A stretch of 64,000 bases of DNA. Source: Cherax quadricarinatus. Taxonomy: Eukaryota > Arthropoda > Malacostraca > Decapoda > Parastacidae. The translations under genes and the position numbers were made by a program. Where the stretch lies: assembly GCF_038502225.1 (NCBI RefSeq), contig NC_091341.1, positions 4,298,753 through 4,362,752 on the forward strand, in the 5' to 3' direction. This document shows positions 1 through 11,887 of the stretch, one piece after another. Below the pieces are notes generated by a model, which saw nothing but the letters and a program-made list of their open reading frames with translations, did no database searches and had not been told where the DNA came from. Within the stretch, counting starts at the first letter, position 1; each line of letters opens with the position of its first letter.

Positions 1-152
1 ATCACTGTACCCTCTCTGAAGACCACTCATTGAAGACCATCACTGTGCCCTCCCTGAAGACCACTCATTGAAGACCATCACTGTACCCTCTCTGAAGACC
101 ACTCATTGAAGACCATCACTGTGCCCTCCCTGAAGACCACTCATTGAAGACC
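1..152. repeat. 38-bp minisatellite, four units in two alternating versions
   Basis: Four consecutive 38-bp units are visible. They alternate between a version with gtaccctctct and one with gtgccctccct, so the true repeat is a 76-bp dimer present twice. The array runs off the left edge of the window, so its full length is unknown. A fifth partial unit follows at about 153. Confidence 0.95.
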
Positions 153-487
153 ACTCCAGATAGTAACTATCACTAACGTTTCTTCAATAAATCAACTCAT
201 CCTTCATGTTTTCTTAAGAGTTCGTGAGAAAACACACGCTCTAAGGTAGCATGATAAACTTAGTGCTACCAAACCGAAGACGTTCTTGTTGATTTCGTTA
301 CTGCGGTGAACAAACTAACGACTTGCGCTGCAACAAATCAACAAATTAACATTTTCTAATTCCTAAGTACTAAGCTCGTAGGTGCCATGCAACTCCTAGA
401 GGGACATTCTCTTATGCCAAATCTAAGGGAAAAACAACATTCAGTATTGGGCCCTTGTTTAGGCGAGACGAGACATACACAGATGAC
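153..487. other. unannotated unique-looking sequence
   Basis: No coding potential, repeat match within the window, or RNA gene was recognised here. It separates the minisatellite from a 5'-truncated LINE copy. Confidence 0.5.
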
Positions 488-1307
488 AGCTCGGGAGTGC
501 CCATAACCCTAGTACTTATAAGTTAAATAATGTAGAACTTAGCCATACAGATTGCAAAAAGGACTTGGGGGTTATGGTGAGCAGCAACCTTAAACCAAGA
601 CAGCAATGCCTAAGCGTACGTAATAAGGCAAATAGATTACTGGGATTTATATCAAGAAGTGTAAGCAACAGAAGTCCAGAGGTCATACTGCAGCTTTATA
701 CATCATTAGTAAGGCCTCACCTAGATTATGCAGCTCAATTCTGGTCTCCATATTACAGAATGGACATAAATTCGTTAGAAAATATTCAGCGTAGGATGAC
801 TAAATTAATACATAGCATTAGAAAACTTCCTTATGAAGAAAGATTGAAGACTCTTAAGTTACATTCACTTGTTAGACGAAGAATGAGGGGAGATCTGATC
901 GAAGTGTATAAGTGGAAGATAGGTATTAATAAAGGGGATATTAATAATGTCTTGAGGATGTCTCTCCAAGAGAGAACCCGCAGTAATGGATTTAAATTAG
1001 ATAAGTTTAGATTTAGAAAGGACATAGGAAAGTATTGGTTTGGAAATAGGGTAGTTGATGAGTGGAACAGTCTACCTAGTTGGGTTATTGAGGCTGGGAC
1101 TTTGGGTAGTTTCAAATTTAGGTTGGATAAGTACGTGAGTGGGAGGGGTTGGATTTGAGTGGGACTTTCACATCAGAGCTTATATTCTTGGGTAGCATTG
1201 AAAATTGGGTTGGGCAAATGTTTTGTTAGTGGGATGAAATGTAAAGGACCTGCCTAGTATGGGCCAACAGGCCTCCTGCAGTGTGCCTCCTTTCTTATGT
1301 TCTTAAG
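488..1307 (+). mobile_element. CR1-like LINE, 5'-truncated 3' end copy
   Basis: From about 488 the sequence closely matches the 3' part of the CR1-like copy at 37438-40822, starting in the late RT region. Unlike that copy it keeps the 3' UTR, which ends in the short tail tttcttatgttcttaag at 1291-1307. The mirror image of this tail is seen at 33692. Truncation at the 5' side and a short repeat-like 3' tail are typical of CR1-clade LINE insertions made by target-primed reverse transcription. Confidence 0.9.
490..1158 (+). pseudogene. CR1-like ORF2p C-terminal fragment (RT thumb and C-terminal domain)
   Basis: The frame is open from 490 to a stop at 1158 but lacks the endonuclease and the RT catalytic blocks, so it cannot be functional. 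It covers the post-RT region, with motifs LVRPHLDYAAQFWSP and IQRRMTK and the C-terminal NRVVDEWNSLP...LGSFKFRLDKY block common to CR1/L2-type LINE proteins. The nearest internal methionine is at 565, but it is not a real start. The copy lies directly upstream of a different LINE fragment in the same orientation. Identity to 40188-40820 is high, suggesting a fairly recent copy of that subfamily. Confidence 0.9.
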
Positions 1308-2920
1308 TCCCAATATGACAAGTGTTCAGCGAGCCGCTGCCCAGACTAAGGGTCGACAATCTGAATGAATTCTTTATGAACGAGACCCAAAATTTGGTCA
1401 TCTCAAATATCTCTGATATTATCATAACACCACAAAACTTTGAAAAGGCAATAAATGACATGCCCATGCACTCTGCCCCAGGCCAAGACTCATGGAACTC
1501 CGTGTTCATCAAGAACTGCAAGAAGCCCCTCTCACGTGTCTTCAGCATTCTATTGAGGGGGAGCATAGACACAGGGGTCATCCCACACTCGCTAAAAACA
1601 ACAGACATAGCCCCATTCCACAAAGGTGGCAGTAAAGTAATTGCAAAGCACGACAGACCGGAGGCACTAATAGCCTATATCAGAAAAATCTTTGGAAAGG
1701 TCCTGGATGCTATAGAGGACAAACGAAATGCAAATGTAGTAGACACACACTTTGTAAAAAGCCTTCGACAGTGTGAGCATGGTGTAATAGAGCAAAAAAT
1801 GCGTGGTAAAGGAATAACAGGGAAAGTTGGTAGATGGATCTATAACTTCCTAACAAATAGAAAACAAAGAGTAATAGTAAACAAGTAAAGTCCCAGGCAG
1901 TCACGGTGAAAAGCTCTGTTCCACAAGGCACAGTACTCCCTCCCATCCTATTCCTTATCCTCATATCTGACAGAGATGCAAGCCATAGCGGATAACACCC
2001 GAACTGCCATGACAGTGACCTCCATCGAAGACACCGCAAGATTCCAAGCAGACATCAACCAAATCTTCAAATGGGCCACTCAAAACAATATGAAGTTCAA
2101 TGAAGAGATATTTCCATTCAGATATGGAAAACTTGAGGAAATTAAAAACTGTCTCAGGATATACAACAAATTCTAACCATACAATAGAGCGAAAAAAGTA
2201 ATGTGAAGGACCTGGGAGTGATAAGGTCAGTGGATCTCGCCTTCTAATATATCTACCGCATTTGCTAGAAAAATGATAATGTGGATAATGAGAACCTTCA
2301 AAACTAGGGACGCCAAGCTCATGATGGCTCTCTTCAAATCGCTTATTCTCTCTAGGCTGGAATAATGCTGTACACTAACTGCCCCCTTCAAGGCTGGCGA
2401 AATTGCTGACCTGGAGAGTGTATAAAGAACTTTCACGGCACACAAGTACGATAAGGCAACTAAATTACTGGGAGCGTTTGAAGTCCCTTGACTTGTATTC
2501 CCTGGAACGCAGGCGAGAGATATATACCATAATCTACACTTGGAAATTCCTAGAGAAATTAATACCAAACTTGCACACGAAAATCACTCCCTATGAAAGC
2601 AAAAGACTCGGCAGGGGATGCAACATTTCCCCCTCCCCCCAAAAAAAAGCAGGGGCACAACACATTAAGGGTCAAAAGCCCAAGACTGTTCAACTGCCTC
2701 CCAGCATTTATAAGGGGGATTACCAATAGACCCCTGGCTGTCTTCAAGAAGGCACTGGACAGACACCTAAAGTCGGTACCTGACCAGCCGGGCTGTGGTT
2801 CGTACGTCAGTGTGCGCGCGGCCAGGAGTAACAGCCTGGCTGATTAAACCCTGATCTACCACGATGCCTGGTCTGAAACGAGGCCGCAAGGGCGCTGACC
2901 CCTGAAATCCTCTCCAGGTA
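1308..2920 (+). pseudogene. decayed second LINE (CR1/jockey-like RT), multiple frameshifts
   Basis: Three disjoint reading frames together describe one RT. At 1322-1888 is the palm region, with MHSAPGQDSWNS (an SPGPD-like block) and a degenerate catalytic block around VVDTHFVKSL, then GRWIYNFLTNRKQRV. At 1976-2176 is the thumb region with INQIFKWATQNNMKF. At 2403-2847 is the C-terminus with YWERLKSLDLYSLERRRE, SPRLFNCLPA and FKKALDRHLKSVPDQ. The catalytic Asp box is damaged, stops and frameshifts separate the parts, and no endonuclease was found. The element is clearly dead. It differs in sequence from the CR1-like copies elsewhere in the window. Confidence 0.8.
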
Positions 2921-3245
2921 TACTCCAGAAATCACTCCCTAGGAAAGCAAAAGACTTGGCAGGCGATGCAACATACCTCCAATGAAAAGTAGGGGCGCCA
3001 TTAGTACACTAAGAGAAAACACAATAAGCGTCCGGGGCCCAAGACTGTTCAACAGCCTCCCACCAGCCATCTTCAAGGGGAAGCTGGACAGATACCTAAA
3101 GTCAGTACCGGATCAGCTGTGCTGTGGTTCGTACGTTGGACTACGCGCGGCCAGCAGTAACAGCCTCGTTGATCAGGCTCTGATCATGGACCGGGCCGCG
3201 GGGGCGTTGATCCCCGAAATACCCTCCAGGTAAACTCCAGGTATG
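2921..3245 (+). repeat. tandem duplicate of the LINE 3' end, ending in a shared 3' tail
   Basis: The 3' end just upstream (about 2583-2920) is followed by a second diverged copy. Both carry the aaatcactccct...aaaagactyggcagg segment, the RLFN-LP peptide region and the LKSVPDQ...CGSYV C-terminus. The second copy ends with a 3' UTR containing ggaccgggccgcgggggcgt and ctccaggtaaactccaggta. The same tail ends the SINE at 50440-50695. The duplication could be local tandem duplication or insertion of a second 5'-truncated copy beside the first. Confidence 0.8.
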
Positions 3246-3720
3246 TGAAATTTTAATGTAATTGTTGAAGTTTAAATTACTGCACTCACAGAAATTACTG
3301 GATAATGCCTTTTCTGGTAAGCTTCAAACTTTCAGTGTGGATGAATTTTATTAAAAGAAAACTTAGCGTTTTACTTTGAATCTGTAAACTTAAATTACTA
3401 ATATTTCAAAATAAGTTAGTTGCCATATAATAACTAGAGTTTCCCTCAAGTTGTCAGTTTAGTGTTGGCGTATATCAAATGTTAGGATTTTTTTGATTAA
3501 ATTTGAGATTAGCACATTCCAAATTGCCATTTTTATCAAATTGGAATTTCTTAAAACCACAGTTTGCCTTAGAGAATTTTAGAGTTTTAAATATACTACA
3601 ATTGAAAAAAAAAGTACGTTGAAAATTCGTTGTTTACGGCGATCTGATATTCAAAAGTTTAGTGAACCCTTATAAACTTTGTGGCAGAGCCGCCATATTG
3701 ATGGTACAGAGTTCTAACTT
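3246..3720. other. unannotated AT-rich sequence
   Basis: AT-rich, with no coding potential or recognised repeat. It separates the LINE fragment from the inverted-repeat element. Confidence 0.5.
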
Positions 3721-4822
3721 GGTAGAAAGTGTTTATTACTTTTAATTTTTTTTAACCCTGGTCAGCTATTACTGGGTGAAGGTTCATGAAACTGTTGCAA
3801 GTGCAGGCGTCCACTGCTCAATATTGTGTAGCCCATTCCTCCAATTACTTTCCATGAGAACTTTACAAAGCTGTCTTTGATCGACTTCAAAATGTCAGCA
3901 CTTGTGTATCCTACTTAGGTTGGTATAGTTAATGAAGTGTGTAGGTTCGTTAAGGTTTGCTAGGAAACACAAGTTTTTCCTGACGCGGGTCTTAATCATA
4001 TGATGACCCACAGCTGGAGCTTTTGGTCATCTGACCGAGGCCTTCCGCTGGCTTACCGGTCCACCCCTTTAAAAATTTGGGGTTAAATATTTTTTTGATG
4101 ATGAAATGTGTAGATGCCACCTTGCAGTGACTACATTCTTCCTGAAGGGTGTTGGGGGGGTGTACTTTGATACTTCTGGGGACTCGTGATCCGAGGAACT
4201 GGACTTATCTTTACCTTTCTTGACTCAAATCCAAGTGCATCCTATTCCACAGGAGCTATGCGACTCCTATGGGTTTATCGCCTTCATCATTAGAATAAAA
4301 CATTTTGATCAGCATAAATCATTAATGGCTGATGCAATTTAGTAAGTCTATTCAAGTTAACACAAATACAGTTACATAGATCATCATACATAGCAGCATG
4401 TATGTAAAGAACCTATGATAACCCAAAAACAGTCACTTTTGGATCATCATATGACTAAGACCCGCGTCAGGAAAAACTTGTGTTTCCTAGCAAACCTTAA
4501 CGAACCTACACACTTCATTAACTATACCAACCTAAGTAGGATACACAAGTGCTGACATTTTGAAGTCGATCAAAGACAGCTTTGTAAAGTTCTCATGGAA
4601 AGTAACTGGAAGAATGGGCTACACAATATTGAGCAGTGGACGCCTGCACTTGCAACAGCTTCATGACCGAACATTAAAATGGTATAAAATACCGACAGGT
4701 TGTTAGGTAAGACATGTGCAACAGATACCTAACTGTTGCATATGTGTCAGTTTCATGACCCTTCACTCAGTAATAGCTGACCAGGGTTAAAAAAAAATTA
4801 AAAGTAATAAACGCTTTCTATC
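3721..4822. mobile_element. inverted-repeat (foldback/MITE-like) element, ~290-bp arms
   Basis: The left arm (3721 to about 4010) and the right arm (about 4440-4822) are reverse complements. Ends are ggtagaaagtgtttattac on the left and, as complement, gatagaaagcgtttattac on the right. Arms include the ttaaccctggtcagctatta block and the gaggcg-type block reading cctgacgcgggtctta. The arms flank a ~430-bp centre with no transposase. A 4-bp actt sits at both outer edges and might be a target duplication. Parts of the same family recur at 50855-50960 and 53890-54060. Superfamily not determined. Confidence 0.8.
4669..4747. mobile_element. 79-bp PLE-type mini-insertion with ~13-bp target duplication
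   Basis: The right arm of the surrounding inverted-repeat element is interrupted here; the left arm has no counterpart. The insert is flanked by cagcttcatgacc (4656-4668) and cagtttcatgacc (4748-4760), a target-site duplication with one mismatch. It contains ataaaataccgaca and cctaactgttgcatatgtgt, both of which recur in the PLE-derived units at 44974-45232 and 45360-45786. It has no coding capacity. It is younger than the inverted-repeat element. Confidence 0.85.
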
Positions 4823-6420
4823 ACTTACTAAATGGACGGAGCATTTCTTGGGCACAGGCTGAGTAGGTGAAAATTTGGTTGGATTCTGTGCAATAACTGG
4901 AGAATGAATCTTCTGCTCAGCTTGCAACTTTTAGTGTTGATGCAGTTACCTCAAAGGAAGGTTTCTCTTGTTTGTAAGTTGTGCAAATTTTATGGTGCCA
5001 TTTTTATTAATCAAATAAAATTGTGAAAGTTTAACGGCTCAGAAAGAGGTCACAGTCTTGGACATTTTGGGTTAGCCTTAGTTAAATCTACATAATATTC
5101 TTTTAAGAGTATCTAACGGGTATGTGCCCTGTATCCTAAACTTCAATAAAACCTACTTAATGACTTACTTATAAGTTGTTAACCTTAGAGAAAAGCTTAG
5201 ATTAACCGGTGAATCAACAACAATAATCCAGTTTGCTTCTTTAACTGCCTGAAACCAGGAAATTTGAAATTCTAATTGTCCTGAGAGAATTTCTGATTCG
5301 CATTCGTTTATCTTCAACACTTCAGATCTCAAAACACAAATTCCTAGGATATTGATGTGTGAGAAAAAACAATGCCTCTTCAGTTTAACGTCTGAGTTGG
5401 TGTTTCGGTTAAGTTTCAATTAGATTTTAGCTCTGTCCTAATTTGATATTTTTATTGAAAAAAATGAGATACTTGTTTCCACGTGATGACTCTTGAAGGT
5501 CTCTTCTGATTCCCTTCAAATTATCAACGCTAATATTAAACTATATTAGAAGTTTAAGATGCAATCTGTACTGTTCCAATGGCGTGCATTTAGCTACAGT
5601 GGACAGCTGTTATGCGGAGCATCGACATAAAGGTGTCTATGCTTTATATAACCTCAGAAAGCAAAAGCCGAAAAAAAACTCTGGTCGCACAGCAACCGAA
5701 ATAAATCAAGTTATAGATTTTAGACAGAGACATACAACGGAACCCAGGAAGTTGTTGAGGCATCAGTCCGGAATAGTGGCTGAAAGGCGGAGCCCAGGAG
5801 CTAAAGTTAGAGCTCTGTGAATACAGGGTAAGCACCTCCCTCATATTTTCAACGGGTTGAGAGCTGACAGAGCGATCAATCTCTGACAGCAGAGGTGATG
5901 CACAGGCTGGTGGGTGTGCATCTCCTGCGTGACCACCACCACCACATCTCGCCCATGATCACTGATAACTGTAGTCAGTCAGGAATCACTCTCGACCGCA
6001 GCTGTCATCCACCACACAGCTCATGCCACTCACCGCGTCCCTGCCATCAATCGCAAAACCGCAAGCAGTCACCGCAAGCCACGGAAGTAAAAAATACAGT
6101 TCACATTGCCTTGCTACATTCATCACCCCACAGGAGTCAACCACAGCCACGGAAGTATCCAGCGTAGGGTTCCTTGTTCAGCTCGTTCAGGCAACACTAA
6201 GTGATGAACGTTCAAGATATGAACGATTTTATTTTGGCCGCCTCGTTGTCAGACATGTCACAGCTGTTAGGGTTGATTAATAATAGTAATTCACGTTAAT
6301 GTCACCCAAATGAATACAACAAAAATTAACGAGAATAATAGTATTTGAGAAAGTGATTGCGTTAATAAGTTGACGTTGAATACCATGTCAAAAGTGACGC
6401 TTTAAAGTGACGATAAGTTG
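4823..6420. other. unannotated sequence without supported genes
   Basis: Short reading frames occur at 5165-5419, 5584-5820 and 5895-6280, but none shows a recognisable domain or codon bias and they overlap in several frames. No repeat match within the window was noticed. I see nothing I can support as a gene. Confidence 0.5.
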
Positions 6421-6512
6421 TCTTGCCACCCGCCGCCTCCAGGGCATAAATCACCGCCTCTAGGGGATAAACCGCCGCATCCAGGGCACAAATCACCGCA
6501 GCCAACCACGGA
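6421..6512. repeat. short imperfect repeat, about 3 units of ~32 bp
   Basis: Three imperfect units of the type ccgcctccagggcataaatca occur just upstream of the large satellite. Its relationship to the 32-bp array is not clear. Confidence 0.5.
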
Positions 6513-6667
6513 AGTCTAAAGAAAATCTTCTAGCATCCTCAGCACTGCTGGACGCCCACCATCAACTCAGATACGAACATCAACACGAAAATAACAACCA
6601 TAAACTTGGGGCTACGTAGCTCCCTGAGTTATTGTAACATTGTCTGCTGAAGGTAGTAGATAGCAAC

Positions 6668-9600
6668 CATCCAGGAGAGGTACTCCCCTCCTGCCATACA
6701 TCCAGGAGAGGTACTTCCCCTCCTGCCATACATCCAGGAGAGGTACTCCCCCTCCTGCCATACATCCAGGAGAGGTACTCCCCCTCCTGCCATACATCCA
6801 GGAGAGGTACTCCCCCTCCTGCCATACATCCAGGAGAGGTACTCCCCCTCCTGCCATACATCCAGGAGAGGTACTCCCCCTCCTGCCATACATCCAGGAG
6901 AGGTACTCCCCCTCCTGCCATACATCCAGGAGAGGTACTCCCCCTCCTGCCATACATCCAGGAGAGGTACTCCCCCTCCTGCCATACATCCAGGAGAGGT
7001 ACTCCCCCCTCCTGCCATACATCCAGGAGAGGTACTCCCCCTCCTGCCATACATCCAGGAGAGGTACTCCCCCTCCTGCCATACATCCAGGAGAGGTACT
7101 CCCCCTCCTGCCATACATCCAGGAGAGGTACTCCCCCTCCTGCCATACATCCAGGAGAGGTACTCCCCCTCCTGCCATACATCCAGGAGAGGTACTCCCC
7201 CCTCCTGCCATACATCCAGGAGAGGTACTCCCCCCTCCTGCCATACATCCAGGAGAGGTACTCCCCCCTCCTGCCATACATCCAGGAGAGGTACTCCCCC
7301 CTCCTGCCATACATCCAGGAGAGGTACTCCCCCCTCCTGCCATACATCCAGGAGAGGTACTCCCCCTCCTGCCATACATCCAGGAGAGGTACTCCCCCTC
7401 CTGCCATACATCCAGGAGAGGTACTCCCCCTCCTGCCATACATCCAGGAGAGGTACTCCCCCTCCTGACATACATCCAGGAGAGGTACTCCCCTCCTGCC
7501 ATACATCCAGGAGAGGTACTTCCCCTCCTGCCATACATCCAGGAGAGGTACTTCCCCTCCTGCCATACATCCAGGAGAGGTACTACTCCCCCTCCTGCCA
7601 TACATCCAGGAGAGGTACTCCCCCTCCTGCCATACATCCAGGAGAGGTACTCCCCCTCCTGCCATACATCCAGGAGAGGTACTCCCCCTCCTGCCATACA
7701 TCCAGGAGAGGTACTCCCCCTCCTGCCATACATCCAGGAGTGGTACTCCCCCTTCCTGCCATACATCCAGGAGAGGTACTCCCCCTCCTGCCATACATCC
7801 AGGAGAGGTACTCCCCCTCCTGCCATAAATCCAGGAGAGGTACTCCCCCTCCTGCCATACATCCAGGAGAGGTACTCCCCCTCCTGCCATACATCCAGGA
7901 GAGGTACTCCCCCTCCTGCCATACATCCAGGAGAGGTACTCCCCCTCCTGCCATACATCCGGGAGAGGTACTCCCCCTCCTGCCATACATCCGGGAGAGG
8001 TACTCCCCCTCCTGCCATACATCCGGGAGAGGTACTCCCCCTCCTGCCATACATCCAGGAGAGGTACTCCCCCTCCTGCCATACATCCAGGAGAGGTACT
8101 CCCCCTCCTGCCATACATCCAGGAGAGGTACTCCCCCTCCTGCCATACATCCAGGAGAGGTACTCCCCCTCCTGCCATACATCCAGGAGAGGTACTCCCC
8201 CTCCTGCCATACATCCAGGAGAGTTACTCCCCCTCCTGCCATACATCCAGGAGAGGTACTCCCCCTCCTGCCATACATCCAGGAGAGGTACTCCCCCTCC
8301 TGCCATACATCCAGGAGAGGTACTCCCCCTCCTGCCATACATCCAGGAGAGGTACTCCCCCTCCTGCCATACATCCAGGAGAGGTACTCCCCCTCCTGCC
8401 ATACATCCAGGAGAGGTACTCCCCCTCCTGCCATACATCCAGGAGAGGTACTCCCCCTCCTGCCATACATCCAGGAGAGGTACTCCCCCTACTGCCATAC
8501 ATCCAGGAGAGGTACTCCCCCTCCTGCCATACATCCAGGAGAGGTACTCCCCCTCCTGCCATACATCCAGGAGAGGTACTCCCCCTCCTGCCATACATCC
8601 AGGAGAGGTACTCCCCCTCCTGCCATACATCCAGGAGAGGTACTCCCCCTCCTGCCATACATCCAGGAGAGGTACTCCCCCTCCTGCCATACATCCAGGA
8701 GAGGTACTACCCCTGCTGCCATACATCCAGGAGAGGTACTCCCCCTCCTGCCATACATCCAGGAGAGGTACTCCCCCTCCTGCCATACATCCAGGAGAGG
8801 TACTCCCCCTCCTGCCATACATCCAGGAGAGGTACTCCCCCTCCTGCCATACATCCAGGAGAGGTACTCCCCCTCCTGCCATACATCCAGGAGAGGTACT
8901 CCCCCTCCTGCCATACATCCAGGAGAGGTACTCCCCCTCCTGCCATACATCCAGGAGAGGTACTCCCCCTCCTGCCATACATCCAGGAGAGGTACTCCCC
9001 CTCCTGCCATACATCCAGGAGAGGTACTCCCCCTCCTGCCATACATCCAGGAGAGGTACTCCCCCTCCTGCCATACATCCAGGAGAGGTACTACCCCTGC
9101 TGCCATACATCCAGGAGAGGTACTACCCCTGCTGCCATACATCCAGGAGAGGTACTACCCCTGCTGCCATACATCCAGGAGAGGTACTACCCCTGCTGCC
9201 ATACATCCAGGAGAGGTACTACCCCTGCTGCCATACATCCAGGAGAGGTACTACCCCTGCTGCCATACATCCAGGAGAGGTACTCCCCCTCCTGCCATAC
9301 ATCCAGGAGAGGTACTCCCCCTCCTGCCATACATCCATGAGAGGTACTCCCCCTCCTGCCATACATCCAGGAGAGGTACTCCCCCTCCTGCCATACATCC
9401 AGGAGAGGTACTCCCCCTCCTGCCATACATCCAGGAGAGGTACTCCCCCTCCTGCCATACATCCAGGAGAGGTACTCCCCCTCCTGCCATACATCCAGGA
9501 GAGGTACTCCCCCTCCTGCCATACATCCAAGAGAGGTACTACCCCTCCTGCCATACATCCAGGAGAGGTACTACCCCTCCTGCCATACATCCAGGAGTGG

Positions 9601-10187
9601 CACTACCCCTCCTACCATGCATCCAGGAGAGGTACTACCCCTCCTGCCATGCATCCAGTAGATGTAATGCCCCTCCTTCCAAACAGCCAGGGGAAGCACT
9701 ACCCCTCCTGCCATAGAGCCAGGTGAGGAACTACCCCTTTTGCAATACAGCCAGGGAGGCACTACCCCTCCTGCCATACATCCAGGAGTGGCACTACCCC
9801 TCCTACCATGCATCCAGGAGAGGTACTACCCCTCCTGCCATGCATCCAGGAGAGGTACTACCCCTCCTGCCATGCATCCAGTAGATGTAATGCCCCTCCT
9901 TCCAAACAGCCAGGGGAAGCACTACCCCTCCTGCCATAGAGCCAGGTGAGGCACTACCCCTTTTGCCATACAGCCAGGGAGGCACTACCCCTCCTGCCAT
10001 ACATCCAGGAGAGGTAGTACCCCTCCTGCCATACAGCCAGGGGAGGCACTACCCCTCCGGCCATACAGCCAGTGGAGGCGCTACCCCTCCTGCCATACAG
10101 CCAGGGGAGGCACTACCCTTCCTGCCATACAGCCAGGGGAGGCACTACCCTTCCTGCCATACATCCTGGAGAGGTACTACCCCTCCT
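6668..10187. repeat. 32-bp satellite array, left block (~110 units)
   Basis: The unit starts ccatacatccaggagaggta and ends with a variable half, ctccccctcctg or ctacccctcctg. Variants come in runs: units with one extra C (33 bp) at about 7000-7340, the gctg variant in consecutive units at about 9085-9265, and more diverged cagccaggggaggcac units at 9660-10160. Because 32 is not a multiple of 3 and the unit lacks stops, all frames are open on long stretches, giving spurious ORFs on both strands. The array resumes at 12177 beyond a PLE insertion. Confidence 0.97.
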
Positions 10188-10444
10188 GGAAATATAAACA
10201 CACATGCAGTATAATGTGATCCTTTATTGACTACGTTTCGCCCACACAGTGGGCTTTTTCAAGTCACAAACAGAACTACCTGGGGTGGGAGGAACGCGAG
10301 TATTTATAGTCAGGTTCAGAGTGCTGAGGTCAGGTGGAGAATGCTGCATCCGATGATGTACCAAGTGGGGTTATAGAGTCTAAAATCTTGGGTAGCTTGG
10401 AAAGGAGATTGGACAAGTTTGTGAGCAGACCTTCTACAGTGTTC

Positions 10445-11190
10445 TTATGTGGGATAGCGATGAAGAAGCTTCTTGGCAAGTGGTTCAGCTATGTTATAGA
10501 AGCCACTATTCTGGTTGAAGTTGTCGGATATAGAAATAAGTGATGATTCCAGTTTTCTTCGGTATTGAGTGTTGTCTTCTGTGGCGATAAGTCTTGAGTT
10601 TCTGTAGTTTATCAAGTGGTTGCGTGAATTACGGTGTTGTACGCAGGCATTCCTTGTGTCGTCAGACCTGCTTGCGTATTGGTGTTCTGAAATACGTGTT
10701 TGGAGGTCCCTTGATGTTTCGCCAACGTATAACTTGTTGCAGTCATTACAAGGGATTATGTATACCCCTGCAGAGGGTGGAAGCTTGTCCTGTCTATCAC
10801 TGGTAATGTCCTTGATGGTCGTGGTTGTGTCGGTAGATACTTGAAATGAGGTATTGGAAAAGATGTTGGAAACGTGTTTGGCAATGGAGTTGGTGGGGAG
10901 GACTATGTATCTCTTCTCGGCAGTGTCTTCTCTGGGTGTGTTGAAGATGTTTAATGCCCGTCGTCTGCAGTCTCTGATGAAGTGACGAGGATAGTGAAGT
11001 TTAGAAAATACTTGTTCAATCATCGTGCATTCTTCTTCAAGAAACTCATTGCTGCAGATACTGAGTGCACGCAGGAAGAAGCCTATAATTACACCACGTT
11101 TGGTTTTGGTGTCGTGGTGAGAGTAAAAGTGGAGAAGATCGTTTTGGTTGGTGGGTTTTCGATAGACTTTAAAACGAAGTTCGTGGTCAG
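10445..11190 (-). pseudogene. Penelope-like RT C-terminus plus GIY-YIG endonuclease, left arm
   Basis: Read on the minus strand from 11190, the protein begins in the late RT region with the PLE-typical LRFKVYRKPTN block, then HFYSHHDTKTKRG. It continues into a GIY-YIG nuclease: SAGVYIIPCNDCNKLYVGETS with a following Arg in TRISEHQ, and ends LAKKLLHRYPT at 10445. The GIY and YVG strands and the conserved Arg are present. In PLEs this nuclease nicks DNA for integration. The RT catalytic core is missing, so the copy is 5'-truncated. A longer 301-codon frame here is an artefact of reading antisense through the opposite arm. Confidence 0.88.
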
Positions 11191-11887
11191 CGATCTTCTC
11201 CACTTTTACTCTCACCACGACACCAAAACCAAACGTGGTGTAATTATAGGCTTCTTCCTGCGTGCACTCAGAATCTGCAGCAATGAGTTTCTTGAAGAAG
11301 AATGCACGATGATTGAACAAGTATTTTCTAAACTTCACTATCCTCGTCACTTCATCAGAGACTGCAGACGACGGGCATTAAACATCTTCAACACACCCAG
11401 AGAAGACACTGCCGAGAAGAGATACATAGTCCTCCCCACCAACTCCATTGCCAAACACGTTTCCAACATCTTTTCCAATACCTCATTTCAAGTATCTACC
11501 TCCACAACCACGACCATCAAGGACATTACCAGTGATAGACAGGACAAGCTTCCACCCTCTGCAGGGGTATACATAATCCCTTGTAATGACTGCAACAAGT
11601 TATACGTTGGCGAAACATCAAGGGTCCTCCAAACACGTATTTCAGAACACCAATACGCAAGCAGGTCTGACGACACAAGGAATGCCTGCGTACAACACCG
11701 TAATTCACACAACCACTTGATAAACTACAGAAACTCAAGACTTATCGCCACAGAAGACAACACTCAATACCGAAGAAAGCTGGAATCATCACTTATTTCT
11801 ATATCCGACAACTTCAACCAGAATAGTGGCTTCTATAACATAGCTGAACCACTTGCCAAGAAGCTTCTTCATCGCTATCCCACATAA
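11191..11887 (+). pseudogene. Penelope-like RT C-terminus plus GIY-YIG endonuclease, right arm
   Basis: This mirror copy begins six residues inside the left arm's counterpart, at NDLLHFYSHHD, and reads through ICSNEFLEEE, the GVYIIPCNDCNKLYVGETS block and the same C-terminus. It differs from the left arm by only a few substitutions, for example Val for Asp after ETSR, and His for Arg in RNSHNHL. It lacks the RT catalytic part and has no start codon of its own. The near-identity of the arms suggests that the inverted pair formed in one event or has been homogenised. Confidence 0.88.

Noticed and set aside
6580..9716. Long ORFs (up to 832 codons) on both strands over the 32-bp array
   Set aside because: The period is not a multiple of 3 and the unit has no stop in most frames, so the same 32-residue repeat appears in every frame. 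No unique domain or gene context.
10445..11887. Two complete 301-residue PLE proteins
   Set aside because: The first ~50 residues of each are the antisense of the opposite palindrome arm; the true frames start within the RT C-terminus.
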